This document shows, one piece after another, positions 21,952 through 31,519 of a DNA stretch of 64,000 bases (position 1 is the first letter of the stretch; each line of letters begins with the position of its first letter). The DNA lies in the NCBI GenBank assembly GCA_021234155.1, contig JAJEKV010000010.1, forward strand, positions 19,131,418 through 19,195,417, read 5' to 3'. This DNA is from Isoetes taiwanensis. Lineage: Eukaryota; Streptophyta; Lycopodiopsida; Isoetales; Isoetaceae. Position numbers and translations under genes: made by a program. The notes under the pieces were generated by a model. It saw nothing but the letters and a program-made list of their open reading frames with translations. It ran no database searches and was not told where the DNA came from.

Positions 21952-23466
21952 ATGGCGCCCTCAAGCTTTGTTAGATGGTATAATGAAACCAATCACATTC
22001 GTGATTGTCCCCCTGAACAAGTCTTCCATGTTTTTGATTATCTCTTTGATCTCCATGCCACTCTGGCTAGAACTCCATACTACACCGACATCATTTGTCA
22101 ATATGATCAGCACATTCTGCCCTGGGAAGTTAGCTTGCCACCTAGGGGAGGGAAATGGGTTTCCTTAGACTCTCTTACCCAAGCCATAGGAGGGGGATCT
22201 AAGGGCAAGAGTAGACTTTGGGATAGAACCAGAAACATGCCAGACTATATGACCTGTAAGCATCATAGACATAGGTACCTCTCAAGCCAAGCAGCCTTAG
22301 CATTGTTCATGCAGTATAGGGCAGTTAACCAACCAGGGGAGCCATCAATTCAACCCCTAGATTTGGCACCTCTCGACACTCGGGCAGCACAGATAAGCAT
22401 CCATGAGATCGAGACTACGGCGTATGAACGTTACGGCTCCACATCAGAAGCACCTACGTTGCAAATCGAGCAGGATTACGAAGAGGAAGAGGAAGAGAAC
22501 CCAAGCTGGGAGATGAGGGAGGCAAGAAGGATGGAGAGGCGTCTAGCTCGACAACAGGAAGTGCTAAGGCGGGACTTCGAGCCACCAATGGGTATCACGG
22601 CCCTCACCCCAGTGATCATCGACGGCGAGGAGTACATATTCGCCACCGACATCCTCAACCTCCCCTATTGCCAAGAGGAGGACCTCAGGATTGACGAGCT
22701 CCTAGGCCTAATTGCACAAGAACAGGGTAGTGACTTTATCGACTACTCCTACCAAGAAATTCCAAGGGAAGTAGCTGAGCGACATTCCTATGCTGGAGAA
22801 ACTATGTCGGACATCCAGGCATACCAACAGATAAGGCAGATGTATCAGCAACAAGAACCCATCATTCCAGAAGAAGAATTCCAGGAGATCCAAAGCAGGT
22901 TGTACAAGCCGGGAAGACGCCCAAGCTCCAGCAGACCAGTGCGCTCCATGAGTACGCGAGAAGCTTCTAGCAGCATCAACTTAGAGAATGCAACTACTAT
23001 GTGGAGAGACCATGAGGATCTTATGGCATTGGATATCTTCGGCGAAGCAGCTGGGAGAAGAGGTGCGGGCACCGGGGGCGGAACCAAGGGCAAGTCACTC
23101 AGGTACTATCTTCCGGCCCTTAGCCAGGGGCAGATGATAGTTTTCCATAAAGAATTCAGCCCAAGAGGTGAAGAGTCCGTGGCACTCCTTATAGCACTTT
23201 CGGGCTTTGGACAGCATGCGAGAATAGATGTGAAAGTAGACCATGTTATCCTCTTCAAGAGATCAGTAGCACTTCATGCTCTCGACTTCGCAAGGGGCCA
23301 CCTCAGGGATGCGCATCTGTCAGTAGTGGCAGCAACTGCACCTGAACTTCTGGCACCACAGATGGCAAGAGCATTGGAAGGAGGATCGGCGGCAAGGATC
23401 CTACAGAACGTCGGCAAGGGCACGGCATTCAAGAGAATCAAGAACTTCTTCAAGCGACATCGTTGA
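21952..23466 (+). CDS. Conserved accessory protein of unknown function (504 aa)
   Basis: An uninterrupted frame after an A/C-rich leader. It is homologous to the minus-strand ORF 37999-36642 of the outer element: WY at residues 9-10 in both, KWVSLDSLTQAIGGG (68-82), RYLSSQAALALFMQY (108-122), TPVIIDGEEYIFATDIL (219-235), DFIDYSYQEIPREV (261-274, against DFIDFTSTELPPEV outside), and a C-terminal region GQMIVFHKEF ... ALHALDFARGHL. Residues about 175-205 are very acidic then Arg-rich, likely a coiled coil; the end is basic (FKRIKNFFKRHR). No signal peptide or membrane segment, no zinc knuckle, no protease or RT motif. It is not an obvious Gag. The [ED]-Y-hydrophobic modules look like small helix-turn-helix units, but that is a guess. 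Confidence 0.85.
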   Translation: MAPSSFVRWYNETNHIRDCPPEQVFHVFDYLFDLHATLARTPYYTDIICQYDQHILPWEVSLPPRGGKWVSLDSLTQAIGGGSKGKSRLWDRTRNMPDYMTCKHHRHRYLSSQAALALFMQYRAVNQPGEPSIQPLDLAPLDTRAAQISIHEIETTAYERYGSTSEAPTLQIEQDYEEEEEENPSWEMREARRMERRLARQQEVLRRDFEPPMGITALTPVIIDGEEYIFATDILNLPYCQEEDLRIDELLGLIAQEQGSDFIDYSYQEIPREVAERHSYAGETMSDIQAYQQIRQMYQQQEPIIPEEEFQEIQSRLYKPGRRPSSSRPVRSMSTREASSSINLENATTMWRDHEDLMALDIFGEAAGRRGAGTGGGTKGKSLRYYLPALSQGQMIVFHKEFSPRGEESVALLIALSGFGQHARIDVKVDHVILFKRSVALHALDFARGHLRDAHLSVVAATAPELLAPQMARALEGGSAARILQNVGKGTAFKRIKNFFKRHR

Positions 23467-23689
23467 TGGAAGATTTGTTTGTTAAGGAATTAAAGTACAT
23501 TGTAATTTTCTCTTAAGTATTATCATGTAGTTCATTAAATGTACCCCTATATACTAATTAATGTATTACCATGATTTTGACTTGTAAATGAAATTTTCAT
23601 GTGATTTCTTTTGTACCTAACAACAATTTAATTGTAAGCAAAAATGATTATTGTCTAAATAACATGTATTCATGATCAATCCTTGCAGC
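23467..23689 (+). other. AT-rich spacer replacing the expected gag capsid region
   Basis: AT-rich with no ORF; it looks like a 3' UTR. It ends in CCTTGCAG directly before nucleocapsid coding sequence, which resembles a splice acceptor. In the outer element more than 1 kb of capsid-like gag lies at this position. Confidence 0.5.
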
Positions 23690-24013
23690 AAGGAACTCAA
23701 GTGCAGGATCTCAGGACCAACACCGACTACTCCAGCTGAGAAACAGTCAACCTTCAGGGGTAAGAGTTCAGGGCAGTATCAGGGGCAATACCAGGGTAAG
23801 CAATCAGCAGCTACACCATCAGGGGGCCAGCAGCAAGGTAAGAGTCAGAACAAAGCCTTTGGGGACCGTAAGCCATAGAATGCATCAGGGGGCAGTGCTC
23901 TTAAGCGTCTTCTAGACAGTCTGCCGAAGGAAAAGAGACAAGAATGCATAGAGAAAAAGTTATGCTTCAGGTGCTTCCAGCCAGGGCACCGAACGTATGA
24001 TTGCCCATTCGTC
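23690..24013 (+). pseudogene. Inner chromovirus gag remnant: nucleocapsid only
   Basis: The reading KSSGQYQGQYQGKQSAA (Gln/Gly-rich linker) is followed after an in-frame stop (at about 23877) by [20 protein letters not shown] and one CCHC knuckle, [14 protein letters not shown], which binds RNA in packaging. It flows without a break into the protease frame. No capsid domain precedes it, so this gag cannot form particles by itself. Confidence 0.8.
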
Positions 24014-25582
24014 ATGCAGGCAGCCTTGGCAGAGCTTATGGATTGGGATTCCCCAACAGAAGCGGATGAAGACGACGACCAGCAGGAGGCCCAGGATTTC
24101 ATAGATGGTGAGTGCCACATATGTGCAAATATTGAGTCGGGTGATATTGAGAATCAGTCCACTGTCATTGCGGCTGATGGGATCATAGATAATAATCCAT
24201 ATATAGTCCTCATAGATACAGGTAGCTCTCACAATTTTGCATCTCCTAGGTTGGCCGCCCTAATGAAGAATAAGGTATTGAAGTCTAAGCCAAGGCCAGT
24301 GGCTATGGCAAACGGCGCCATTCGGCACACTAAGGGGAGGAGAATCTCCTTTGACATAGATCTTAGTGGGTCTAAGTGGCCGATGGGGGCAGAAGTCATG
24401 GATATCGGAAGATATGATCTTATAGTGGGGATGGAATTCTTGAAGCCAGCCAAAGCCATGATCGATTGTGACCGGAACGAAGTCACCATGACGGCACCAG
24501 ACGGCAACAAATTGATAGTGAAAGGTAAGAAGCTAGATTCTCCCATGCAGTGTATCTCTTTGAAGCAGCTAGGGAAGAGTATAGAAAGGAATAAGGTAGA
24601 CTACATCTTGAGAATGGAATCAGTTGAGCCAGGCAAGCAGGATGGAAGTGAGCCAAAGGGGAATCAACTGCCCAAGCAGATAGCAAGGCTTATTTCAGAA
24701 TTCAAGGATGTATTTCCGGATGAAATCCGACAGCTGCCACCTTATAGGGGTGTGGAATGTGAGATCACATTAGCTCCAGATGCGAAGCCTACCAGTAAGG
24801 CGCCATATAGAATGAGCACCCCAGAATTGATTGAGCTCAAGAAGCAGCTTCAGGAATTGCTTGAGCTTGGGTTTATAAGAGCAAGTGTGTCTCCCTTCGG
24901 AGCGCCTATACTCTTTGTGAAGAAGAAAGATGGGAGCTTAAGAATGTGCATAGACTATCGTCAGCTCAATAAGCAGACGATAAAGAATAAGTATGCATTG
25001 CCAAGGGCAGATGACCTAATGGATCAGTTTCAAGGAGCAAAGGTATTCTCTAAAATTGATTTGAGGTCAGGATACCATCAGATAAGAATAAAGGAAGAGG
25101 ATATCCATAAGACTGTTTTTAGAACGCGGTATGGTCATTTTGAGTTTACAGTAATGCCCTTTGGATTGTCAAACGCTCCAGCAACATTTATGCGCCTCAT
25201 GAATGATATCTTCAGAGACTTCTTAGATGAGTTTGTTATTGTCTTCTTCGACGACATTCTAGTCTACAGCAAGTCCCTTGAAGAGCATTGTCAGCATCTC
25301 AGGAAAGTGTTGGAAAAGTTGAGACGTCATAGGTTGTATGCGAAACTCTCCAAGTGCCACTTTGCAACAGGCCGAGTGGAATATTTGGGGCATGTAGTAA
25401 CATCTGAGGGAATCTCCACAGATCCATCTAAGATAGAGGCAATAGTTGATTGGCCAGCTCCAAGGAATGTGGCGGAAGTTAGAAGCTTTCTCGGGTTGGC
25501 GGGATATTATAGGAAGTTTGTGAAGGATTTTGCTAAGTGGGCGTCCCCTCTATCGGACCTCACCAAAGGCCAAGAAGATTAA
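24014..25582 (+). pseudogene. Inner chromovirus pol: protease and reverse transcriptase
   Basis: After an acidic linker comes the retropepsin-like protease with [17 protein letters not shown] (DTG active site) and later [12 protein letters not shown] (flap/hydrophobic-hydrophobic-G). Reverse transcriptase follows: [67 protein letters not shown], and the catalytic [11 protein letters not shown], then the thumb ([10 protein letters not shown]). A one-base shift near 25575 breaks the frame before RNase H, which continues in the next frame. The outer element has the same order and about 70-80 percent similar residues by eye. Confidence 0.92.
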
Positions 25583-26955
25583 GGATTGGGCTAGCCATTG
25601 GTTAGAGAAAGTCCAAGCTTCTTTCGAGAAGCTTAAGGAGGCCTTAACAACAGCACCAGTGCTTGTTCTTCCGGACCCGAGTAAAGATAAGTTGGTAGCA
25701 ACAGATGCAAGTAAGATAGCAACAGGGGCAGTCTTGATGCAAGAAGGAAGGGTAGTCGCCTACGACTCGAAGAAGATGAACGACGCCGAGCAACGCTACC
25801 CAACCCATGATCAGGAGTTACTAGCCATTGTCAGGGCATTAAGGATATGGAGGCATTATTTGCTGGGAAGCAAATTTCAGTTAGATACTGATCACCAGAG
25901 TCTTCAGTATCTTTTCACCCAGCCACTCCTCAACTTAAGGCAAAGAAGGTGGATGGAATTCCTTGAGGAGTATGATTTCGATATTATATACAAGCCTGGC
26001 AAGCTTAATGTGGTAGCAGATGCCCTCTCTAGGAGACCATTTCAGACAAGGACGCATTGTAATGCGATTTCCACTCTCTCGAGTGACTTTGGCAAGCGGA
26101 TTGAAGAGTCCTTGCCAACAGATGTGGAATTCAAGGAGGTATGGGAAAGCCTCTCCAGGGAAGCCAGAACAGATAAAGAGCGGGAAGCCTTCAAGCATTA
26201 TAAGAAGGAAGGCAACCTGTTGTACCACAAGCATAAGTTGTGTGTGCCGGAATCTTCAGGGGTAAGGAAGTTAATTCTTCACGACACACATAACAGCCCG
26301 ATAGCAGGGCATGCCGGGTTCATGAAGACCTATTTCAAGATTCGAAGTAGTTACTTCTGGCCAGGAATGAAGAGGCAGATAGCTGCATATATTCGGGATT
26401 GCCAGTTATGTCAGCAGACCAAAGCGGAGCAACTTCGGATTCCAGGAGCTCTTGAGCCATTGGGGGTGCCAAATGCAAAGTGGGAGGTCATAAGCATGGA
26501 TTTCATCACAGGTCTCCCTAGAACTCTTCGAGGCAAGGATGCATTGATGGTTGTCGTAGATAAATTATCTAAGATGGCACATTTTGTGCCTTGCAAGACT
26601 ACTGACACCGCATTAGATACTGCCAAGTTATTTGTGAAGGAGATTTTTAGGCTCCATGGCATGCCTCGGGAGATAATATCAGATAGAGATTCTAAGTTTA
26701 TGAGTGCCTTTTGGCAGGATCTCTTTAGCACCATTCAGACGAAGCTCTCCATGAGCACAGCATATCATCCCCAAACAGATGGCCAGACGGAAAGGACGAA
26801 TCGGATCATTGAAGACATGCTTCGAAGTTATGTGTGGAACAAGCAGTCCAAGTGGGATGAGTATATCCACTTGGTGGAATTCGCCTACAATAGTGCCAAG
26901 CAGGAGTCATCTCAGATGTCTCCTTTCATGGTAAATTACGGGTACCAGTGCTTAA
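25530..26955 (+). pseudogene. Inner chromovirus pol: RNase H and integrase, N-terminal part
   Basis: RNase [56 protein letters not shown]. Integrase: zinc-binding HDTHNSPIAGHAGFM with CQLCQQTK, then catalytic D (SMDFITGLPRTL), D (ISDRDSKFMSAFW; the usual P after D is S) and E (HPQTDGQTERTNRIIEDML). The frame is clean until YGYQCL at 26954, where the TIR transposon was inserted; the rest is at 30020-30658. The host joint is TTAA, and removing the insert restores YQCLTPDTWHN as in the outer element. Confidence 0.93.
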
Positions 26956-27332
26956 AACAAGATTGCGTATTAAACGGGAGCAAATCATCGAAACGAGAGC
27001 AAAAGGAATATTCCTTAAAGATTTCCTTTTTTTTTACAAAAAAGGGGGTAAAACGAGGTCAAAAAAAAAAAAGATGCATGAAATTCTATTTTGACCCCCC
27101 CCAAACGACTAGTTTTTTTGTGCAACGAAAGAATTGACTTTTTTAAAGTGACACTTTTTTTAGCAAATAGAATGTCCTTGAAGTATGTTTTAAGAGAGAA
27201 ACTCTAATTTCAGAGGATAAAATATTTAACAAAAAATTGAAGTAAAATCTCTAACTGAAATTGTAGTATTCTCAAAATTTGAAGATAAAATCTTCATATT
27301 CACATGCAAAATTTACAGTTGTTTTCTAAGAC

Positions 27333-28009
27333 TCAGTTATGTACAAAAGTGTGAGGAGTGATGAAGGAGGGATCCAGGACGTCATCATATTCATTTATGC
27401 CTTCCTCATCACCTTCACTTTTTTCACTGTCACTCGAGGAAGTGCTTGAGTTGTCTTCCTCATCACTATCAACAGATGGTGAAGCATTGTCACCACCACT
27501 CCCTTCCTCATCCTCTTCCTCGTAATTACAAGCCTTTTTAAGTAAATTGATAGTCCTCTGGCATAGATGATTGTTAGATTTCAATTTAAAATCATAACAC
27601 AATATAGTCACGTCATTAAGGTTCAGCTCATCCCTACAACCCACTTTCTTGGACTTTCTCCCTTTTCCTTGGCTTCTCATTTTTAACTCATATCTACCTT
27701 CAAAAGCATTTTCTGAGCGTGTTGCAAGCCAATCAATCTTGAGTTTAGTGACTAAGCCTACAACAATGGAGGCCTGGGAGGTCTTGAAGGATAGCCTCCC
27801 CGCTTGACCTCCTTGTCCAGCAACCTTGGAGACATCTTTTATTGTCCCAAGGTTGACAAACTCGGAGTCAGCGTACCGTTTGTTCCCAGCGCTCTTGCAA
27901 ACGTGTAGAAATGTGAGTGTGATGTACTTGCCACCTGCACCCGGTTACGAACCACTGCGTTTGAAAATTTTCATAAATCGCAGGCTCGTCTGTGTCAGCA
28001 GTCTGCTTC
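27333..28009 (-). pseudogene. Unrecognised protein fragment with acidic C-terminus
   Basis: Minus strand. The last frame (27890-27333) reads DSEFVNLGTIKDVSKVAGQG, then VGLVTKLKIDWLATRSEN, a KGRKSKK basic patch, RTINLLKKACNYEEEDEEG and an acidic Ser-rich tail ending FITPHTFVHN. Upstream, after one apparent base indel near 27945, it joins KIVKRPHPMKQTADTDEP; that piece is split by the hAT-like MITE, continues at 28745-28689, and is preceded by an acceptor-like TATGTGGCAG. So it was a spliced coding sequence of at least 250 codons. The sequence is typical of real protein, but I cannot name the family. The MITE insertion shows it is not functional here. Confidence 0.5.
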
Positions 28010-28017
28010 ATTGGATG

Positions 28018-28680
28018 CATGGAATAAAATAACGGCTAAGGTTAGCCAAATGGCTATTTTGTAGCATTTTTGCCAAGAAAAACGGCTAAAGTAAATGGAA
28101 AAAATGCCCAAAAAAAAAAAATTTTAGCCCAAATTTTTTGCCGCCCAAGTGAGTTTTTAGGTTGAATAGCCAAACCTTTACCTCCAGACATATCCATCAG
28201 GACATGGATTAGCTAAACCTAAGAGTGGGCTTGGAAAAATGGATAGATTAGCCTAAAATTCAACACCAATGTATGTACTAACTTTAAGAAATTTCAAATA
28301 TGGTTTATATTTTTCTTTTCTTTTTCCAATTTCTTTCTTGTTCCAAGTACAAAGTTGAAGCATTAGAGGAAAAGGAACAATGTAGTCCCCTTTTTTTTAG
28401 GTTTTGGAACATGTTCATGTACGTTTGTGCCTTGATTTATGTATTTACAATAAATTCAATGTCTTTACCAAAATGCTTGGATTTTTTTTTAATTACTATA
28501 GCATGATGGCTAATATTTGCCTTTCCATTTTGTGAAAGTTTAGCCAAAAGCAAGAAACTGTGATGGAGAAAAACCATTTAGTTTAGCCAAGTGTTAGAAA
28601 CTTCTAGCCCCAATTTGAAGGTAGTTTAGCTAAACCTATTTTGGCTACACTAAAATATAGGAGTAGTAATTTATTCCATG
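28018..28680. mobile_element. hAT-like MITE with 8-bp target duplication
   Basis: The ends are CATGGAATAAA and TTTATTCCATG, a perfect 11-bp inverted repeat with the CA...TG termini usual for hAT. Directly outside is ATTGGATG on both sides (28010-28017 and 28681-28688). Excising it joins the flanking coding sequence in frame (RPHPMKQ). The interior is AT-rich with several GGCTAA/TTAGCC motifs at both ends, and no ORF. Confidence 0.85.
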
Positions 28681-28969
28681 ATTGGATGCGGTCGCTTGAC
28701 TATCTTCAGCACTTTCTTTGGTGCCCTCTTGCTTCCTTCTTGCCTGCCACATAAAAGATTAAAACAACACTGTTAAGAGTTGAAAAGGGATGAAAACTGT
28801 ATTCCAGAATAAGAATTGAAGATTTGTGCGTTAAATGCAAGCAAAAAGGAGGAAAAACAGCTAGAAAATAGACGCACAAACATACTTTTTCATGTTATTT
28901 ATTAACTAAAAAGTGGTTTTCCTAAGCTGAAAACAACAAAAAAAGGGCACTATTTTCCAAAAATTCAAG

Positions 28970-29372
28970 ATTTGTATTCCGGAATACACTTTGCCTTGAG
29001 ACAAAAGGGCAAAGTGTATTCCAGAATACACTTCCCTTTGATCCGAAGGGCAAAGTGTATTCCAGAATACACTTTGCCCTTCTGAGTGAGGGCAATGTGT
29101 ATTCCGGAATACACATTGCCCTTTCAGTGAAAGGCAAAGTGTATTCCTAATACACTTTGCCTTCTCAGATAAAAGAGCAAAGTGTATTCGAATACACTTT
29201 GCCCTTTCGAGTGAGGGCAATGTGTATTCCTAATACACTTTGCTCTTTTCGAAAGTGAGGGCAATGTGTATTCCTAATACACTTTGCCCTTCGAGTGAGG
29301 GCAATGTGTATTCCTAATACACATTGCCTTTTATCAAAAGGGAAAAGTGTATTCCTAATACACTTTTCCCAC
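28970..29372. repeat. Array of about ten near-perfect palindromes
   Basis: Units of about 40 bp, each a hairpin such as GCAAAGTGTATTCC and its complement GGAATACACTTTGC around a 0-2 base centre (CCGG, CCAGAA, CCTAA variants). They are separated by short spacers such as CCCTTCGAGTGAGG. Each unit can fold on itself, and the spacer sides (AAGGGC/GCCCTT) pair as well. The array lies about 650 bp inside the right end of the TIR transposon, where subterminal transposase-binding arrays are usual. Confidence 0.9.
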
Positions 29373-30019
29373 AAAATTAAACTAACACGGGACAAAAGAT
29401 TTACTATGTACTTTTACATGCTTACCGTCCCATAGTTTTCTGTATGTAAAGTGGAATATAGCAAATCAATATAGATTGAAGGCGCCGGGCTGGGACTAAA
29501 TCTCCGAAAGCTTTAATACGAACCGAGGCGCTCAATTTTTTCTAGCTACTATTCCCGAAGAGACCGTAGACACCAAGAAAGATGAAACAAAGACAAAGGA
29601 GCAAATTGCGATATAAGGACCAACCTCGACAAGCAAACAACATACCGAGGGCTTTGATTTAGACCTCCTGACTTATTTTTGCTAAATTATTTATTATTGG
29701 CTACAAAATACCGCCATATTTGATGTAATCGAAGAAAGTAATAAAAATTTATTCTTATTTGTACCTTTTTGATGTCTTCAATTCCTAGTGAAATTTCTGG
29801 TGTATTAATGTCTGGAATTTTGCCATTTTCAAGTGCTCTTTTCTACACATGCAAGATCATCACTTCAAAAGAACCTAAAATGCACGATAAAATATTCTGT
29901 TCCACTTGAAATCCCCAACTTCTTTTGAAAATGATCAATTTTTAAATCTTGGTGTTTTTTTTAAGGGAATCTTTGAAACGGGAGTGATGCAACACTCCCG
30001 TTTAATTTGCAATCGTGTT

Positions 30020-30658
30020 TTAACCCCGGATACCTGGCACAATCCTGTGTCGAAGGTGGAAGTATCCCAGCAGATGTTGGGGGATATGCAGCAGTTAGTG
30101 GAAGAAGTAAGGGGTTACTTATTGGCAACAAGAAGTCGGCAGAAGAGTGTAGCCGACAAGCACAGGACCGTAAGAGAGTTCAAGGTAGGCGATAGCGTTT
30201 GGTTGAAGATCAAGGTGAAGCAAGCCAAGCTTCGGATTGGGAGTTGTAAGAAGCTTGCCCCTAGGTGGGCTGGTTCGTTCAAAATTTTGGAGAGAGTGGG
30301 CTCTCAAGCCTACAAGTTAGATCTTCCGGCCCATCTTAAAGTTCACAAGGTCTTCCATGTAAGTTTATTAAAAAGGCACAACCCTAACCCTGAGGAGGTT
30401 TTGGATGCTCCAACTTTGTTGGAAATGACGGAGGAGCAAGTAGAAATAGTGCCTGAATTACTTCTTGATAAGTCATTCAAGAAGACTAGGAGGTCTCAGT
30501 TCCTCCAATATTTGGTTAAGTGGAAGCACTTACCCGTGGAAGACGCGACATGGGTATTGAAGCAAGATTTGGAGAAGCAATACCCAGAGTTTATGAAGGA
30601 GTTTGATGGGCGAAGTCGCCTCGGCGTGGTCGACCCGACTTTGCCGTGGGTTAGCTAG
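30020..30658 (+). pseudogene. Inner chromovirus integrase C-terminus and chromodomain
   Basis: Resumes directly after the TIR transposon with TPDTWHNPVSKVEVSQQM, then the SADKHR-type region (SVADKHRTVREF), GDSVWLKIKVKQAKL, the GPF/Y-like LAPRWAGSFKILERVG and HLKVHKVFHVSLLKRHNPN. A chromodomain ends it: LQYLVKWKHLPVEDATWVLK. The three aromatic-cage positions are only partly aromatic, so methyl-lysine binding is uncertain. Stop at 30658. The near-identity of this part to the outer element places both in one chromovirus clade. Confidence 0.93.
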
Positions 30659-31506
30659 TATTGTTAGTTAGCCTTAAGCCTGGCGCATGCGTTCTAGTTA
30701 GTAGGGTGCATGTGCCAGAACCTTGGATCGTGTGGGCGATAATGGGATACGCCTTTAGGGCATTCTCTAGGCCACACGCACCAAGAGATGCGCATGACCA
30801 ATAGGGTCATGTGAGTGAGGAATGAGGCATGGTGGGCGGCGATGGGACATCGACGGATGCTCTCTATGCCACGATCGCGGGTAATGCGACACCGGGCCGT
30901 AGGAGGGTCATGGTGAAGGTTAAAGTGATCATGCTTGCTGATGATGGGATCGTGGAGACGCCCCCTAGCTGAAACCCCTGGGGGCATGATGCACCGGGTG
31001 TACTGATCCGGGATCGTGTACAAGGTAGCACTCGATCATGGGCGATGATGGGAGCATCTTAAATGATCCCTAAGCTCAAATCCGAAAGGGCCATGATCTT
31101 GGGCAAGGTAGTAGGACAACCTTGAGTCAGTAGTTCGGCTCAAGGAGGTAAGGGGGGTGGTCCCCTAAAACCACAAATTATTAACTAAACTAACGTAATG
31201 TGCTCCTTTTGCAGGCAAGTAGAAGGAGGACTTCAACGAGGAGCGCATTACGAGGAAGATAGGGGGAGCCATAATTTAGATTATAAACCCTAATAACTCT
31301 TATAATAGTATTTTGAATTATTATAAGAAATAACGGTGTTAAGGCTATATAATTTTGTATAGGTACAAATATAGCCTAAATTTTGGCTTTTTCTTACTAA
31401 TAAAAACTTGGTTGCTAAGGTAAACTAAAGGTTATGTCATGTTGTTGTTTTGCAGGCATAAGGTAGGTTCGTCACCTTAGCGCAATGCTGAGGACAACAT
31501 TGTCCT
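30659..31506 (+). other. 3' noncoding region of the inner chromovirus
   Basis: About 850 bp between pol and the polypurine tract. It has repeated phrases such as GCGATGATGGGA (about 30737, 30838, 31041) and many ATCATG/CATGATC words, but no ORF. It ends with AATGCTGAGGACAACATTG, also present in the outer element. Confidence 0.7.
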
Positions 31507-31519
31507 AAGGGGGGGAGAA
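31507..31519 (+). promoter_or_regulatory. Polypurine tract of the inner chromovirus
   Basis: AAGGGGGGGAGAA directly before the 3' LTR is the primer for plus-strand DNA synthesis. Confidence 0.92.

Larger units (their letters stand above)
26956..30019 (-). mobile_element. TIR DNA transposon (3.06 kb) inside the integrase gene
   Basis: Imperfect 25-bp terminal inverted repeats: AACAAGATTGCGTATTAAAC at the left and AACACGATTGCAAATTAAAC (reverse complement) at the right, both continuing GGGAG. It is flanked by TTAA (26952-26955 and 30020-30023), of which one copy is host sequence. A TTAA or TWA duplication fits PIF/Harbinger or piggyBac-type integration; which one is unclear. Inside are coding fragments on the minus strand, a hAT-like MITE and a palindrome array near the right end. 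The transposase was not identified; the minus-strand coding fragments might be part of it or a captured host gene. Confidence 0.85.

Noticed and set aside
21952-23466. Second accessory ORF as the Gag capsid or as an envelope
   Set aside because: No CCHC, no signal peptide or membrane segment, and the outer element has its homologue in addition to a capsid-like gag. A distant Gag relation cannot be fully excluded without structure prediction.
28970-29372. CRISPR-like array
   Set aside because: The units are palindromes without unique spacers, in a eukaryotic transposon, with no cas genes.
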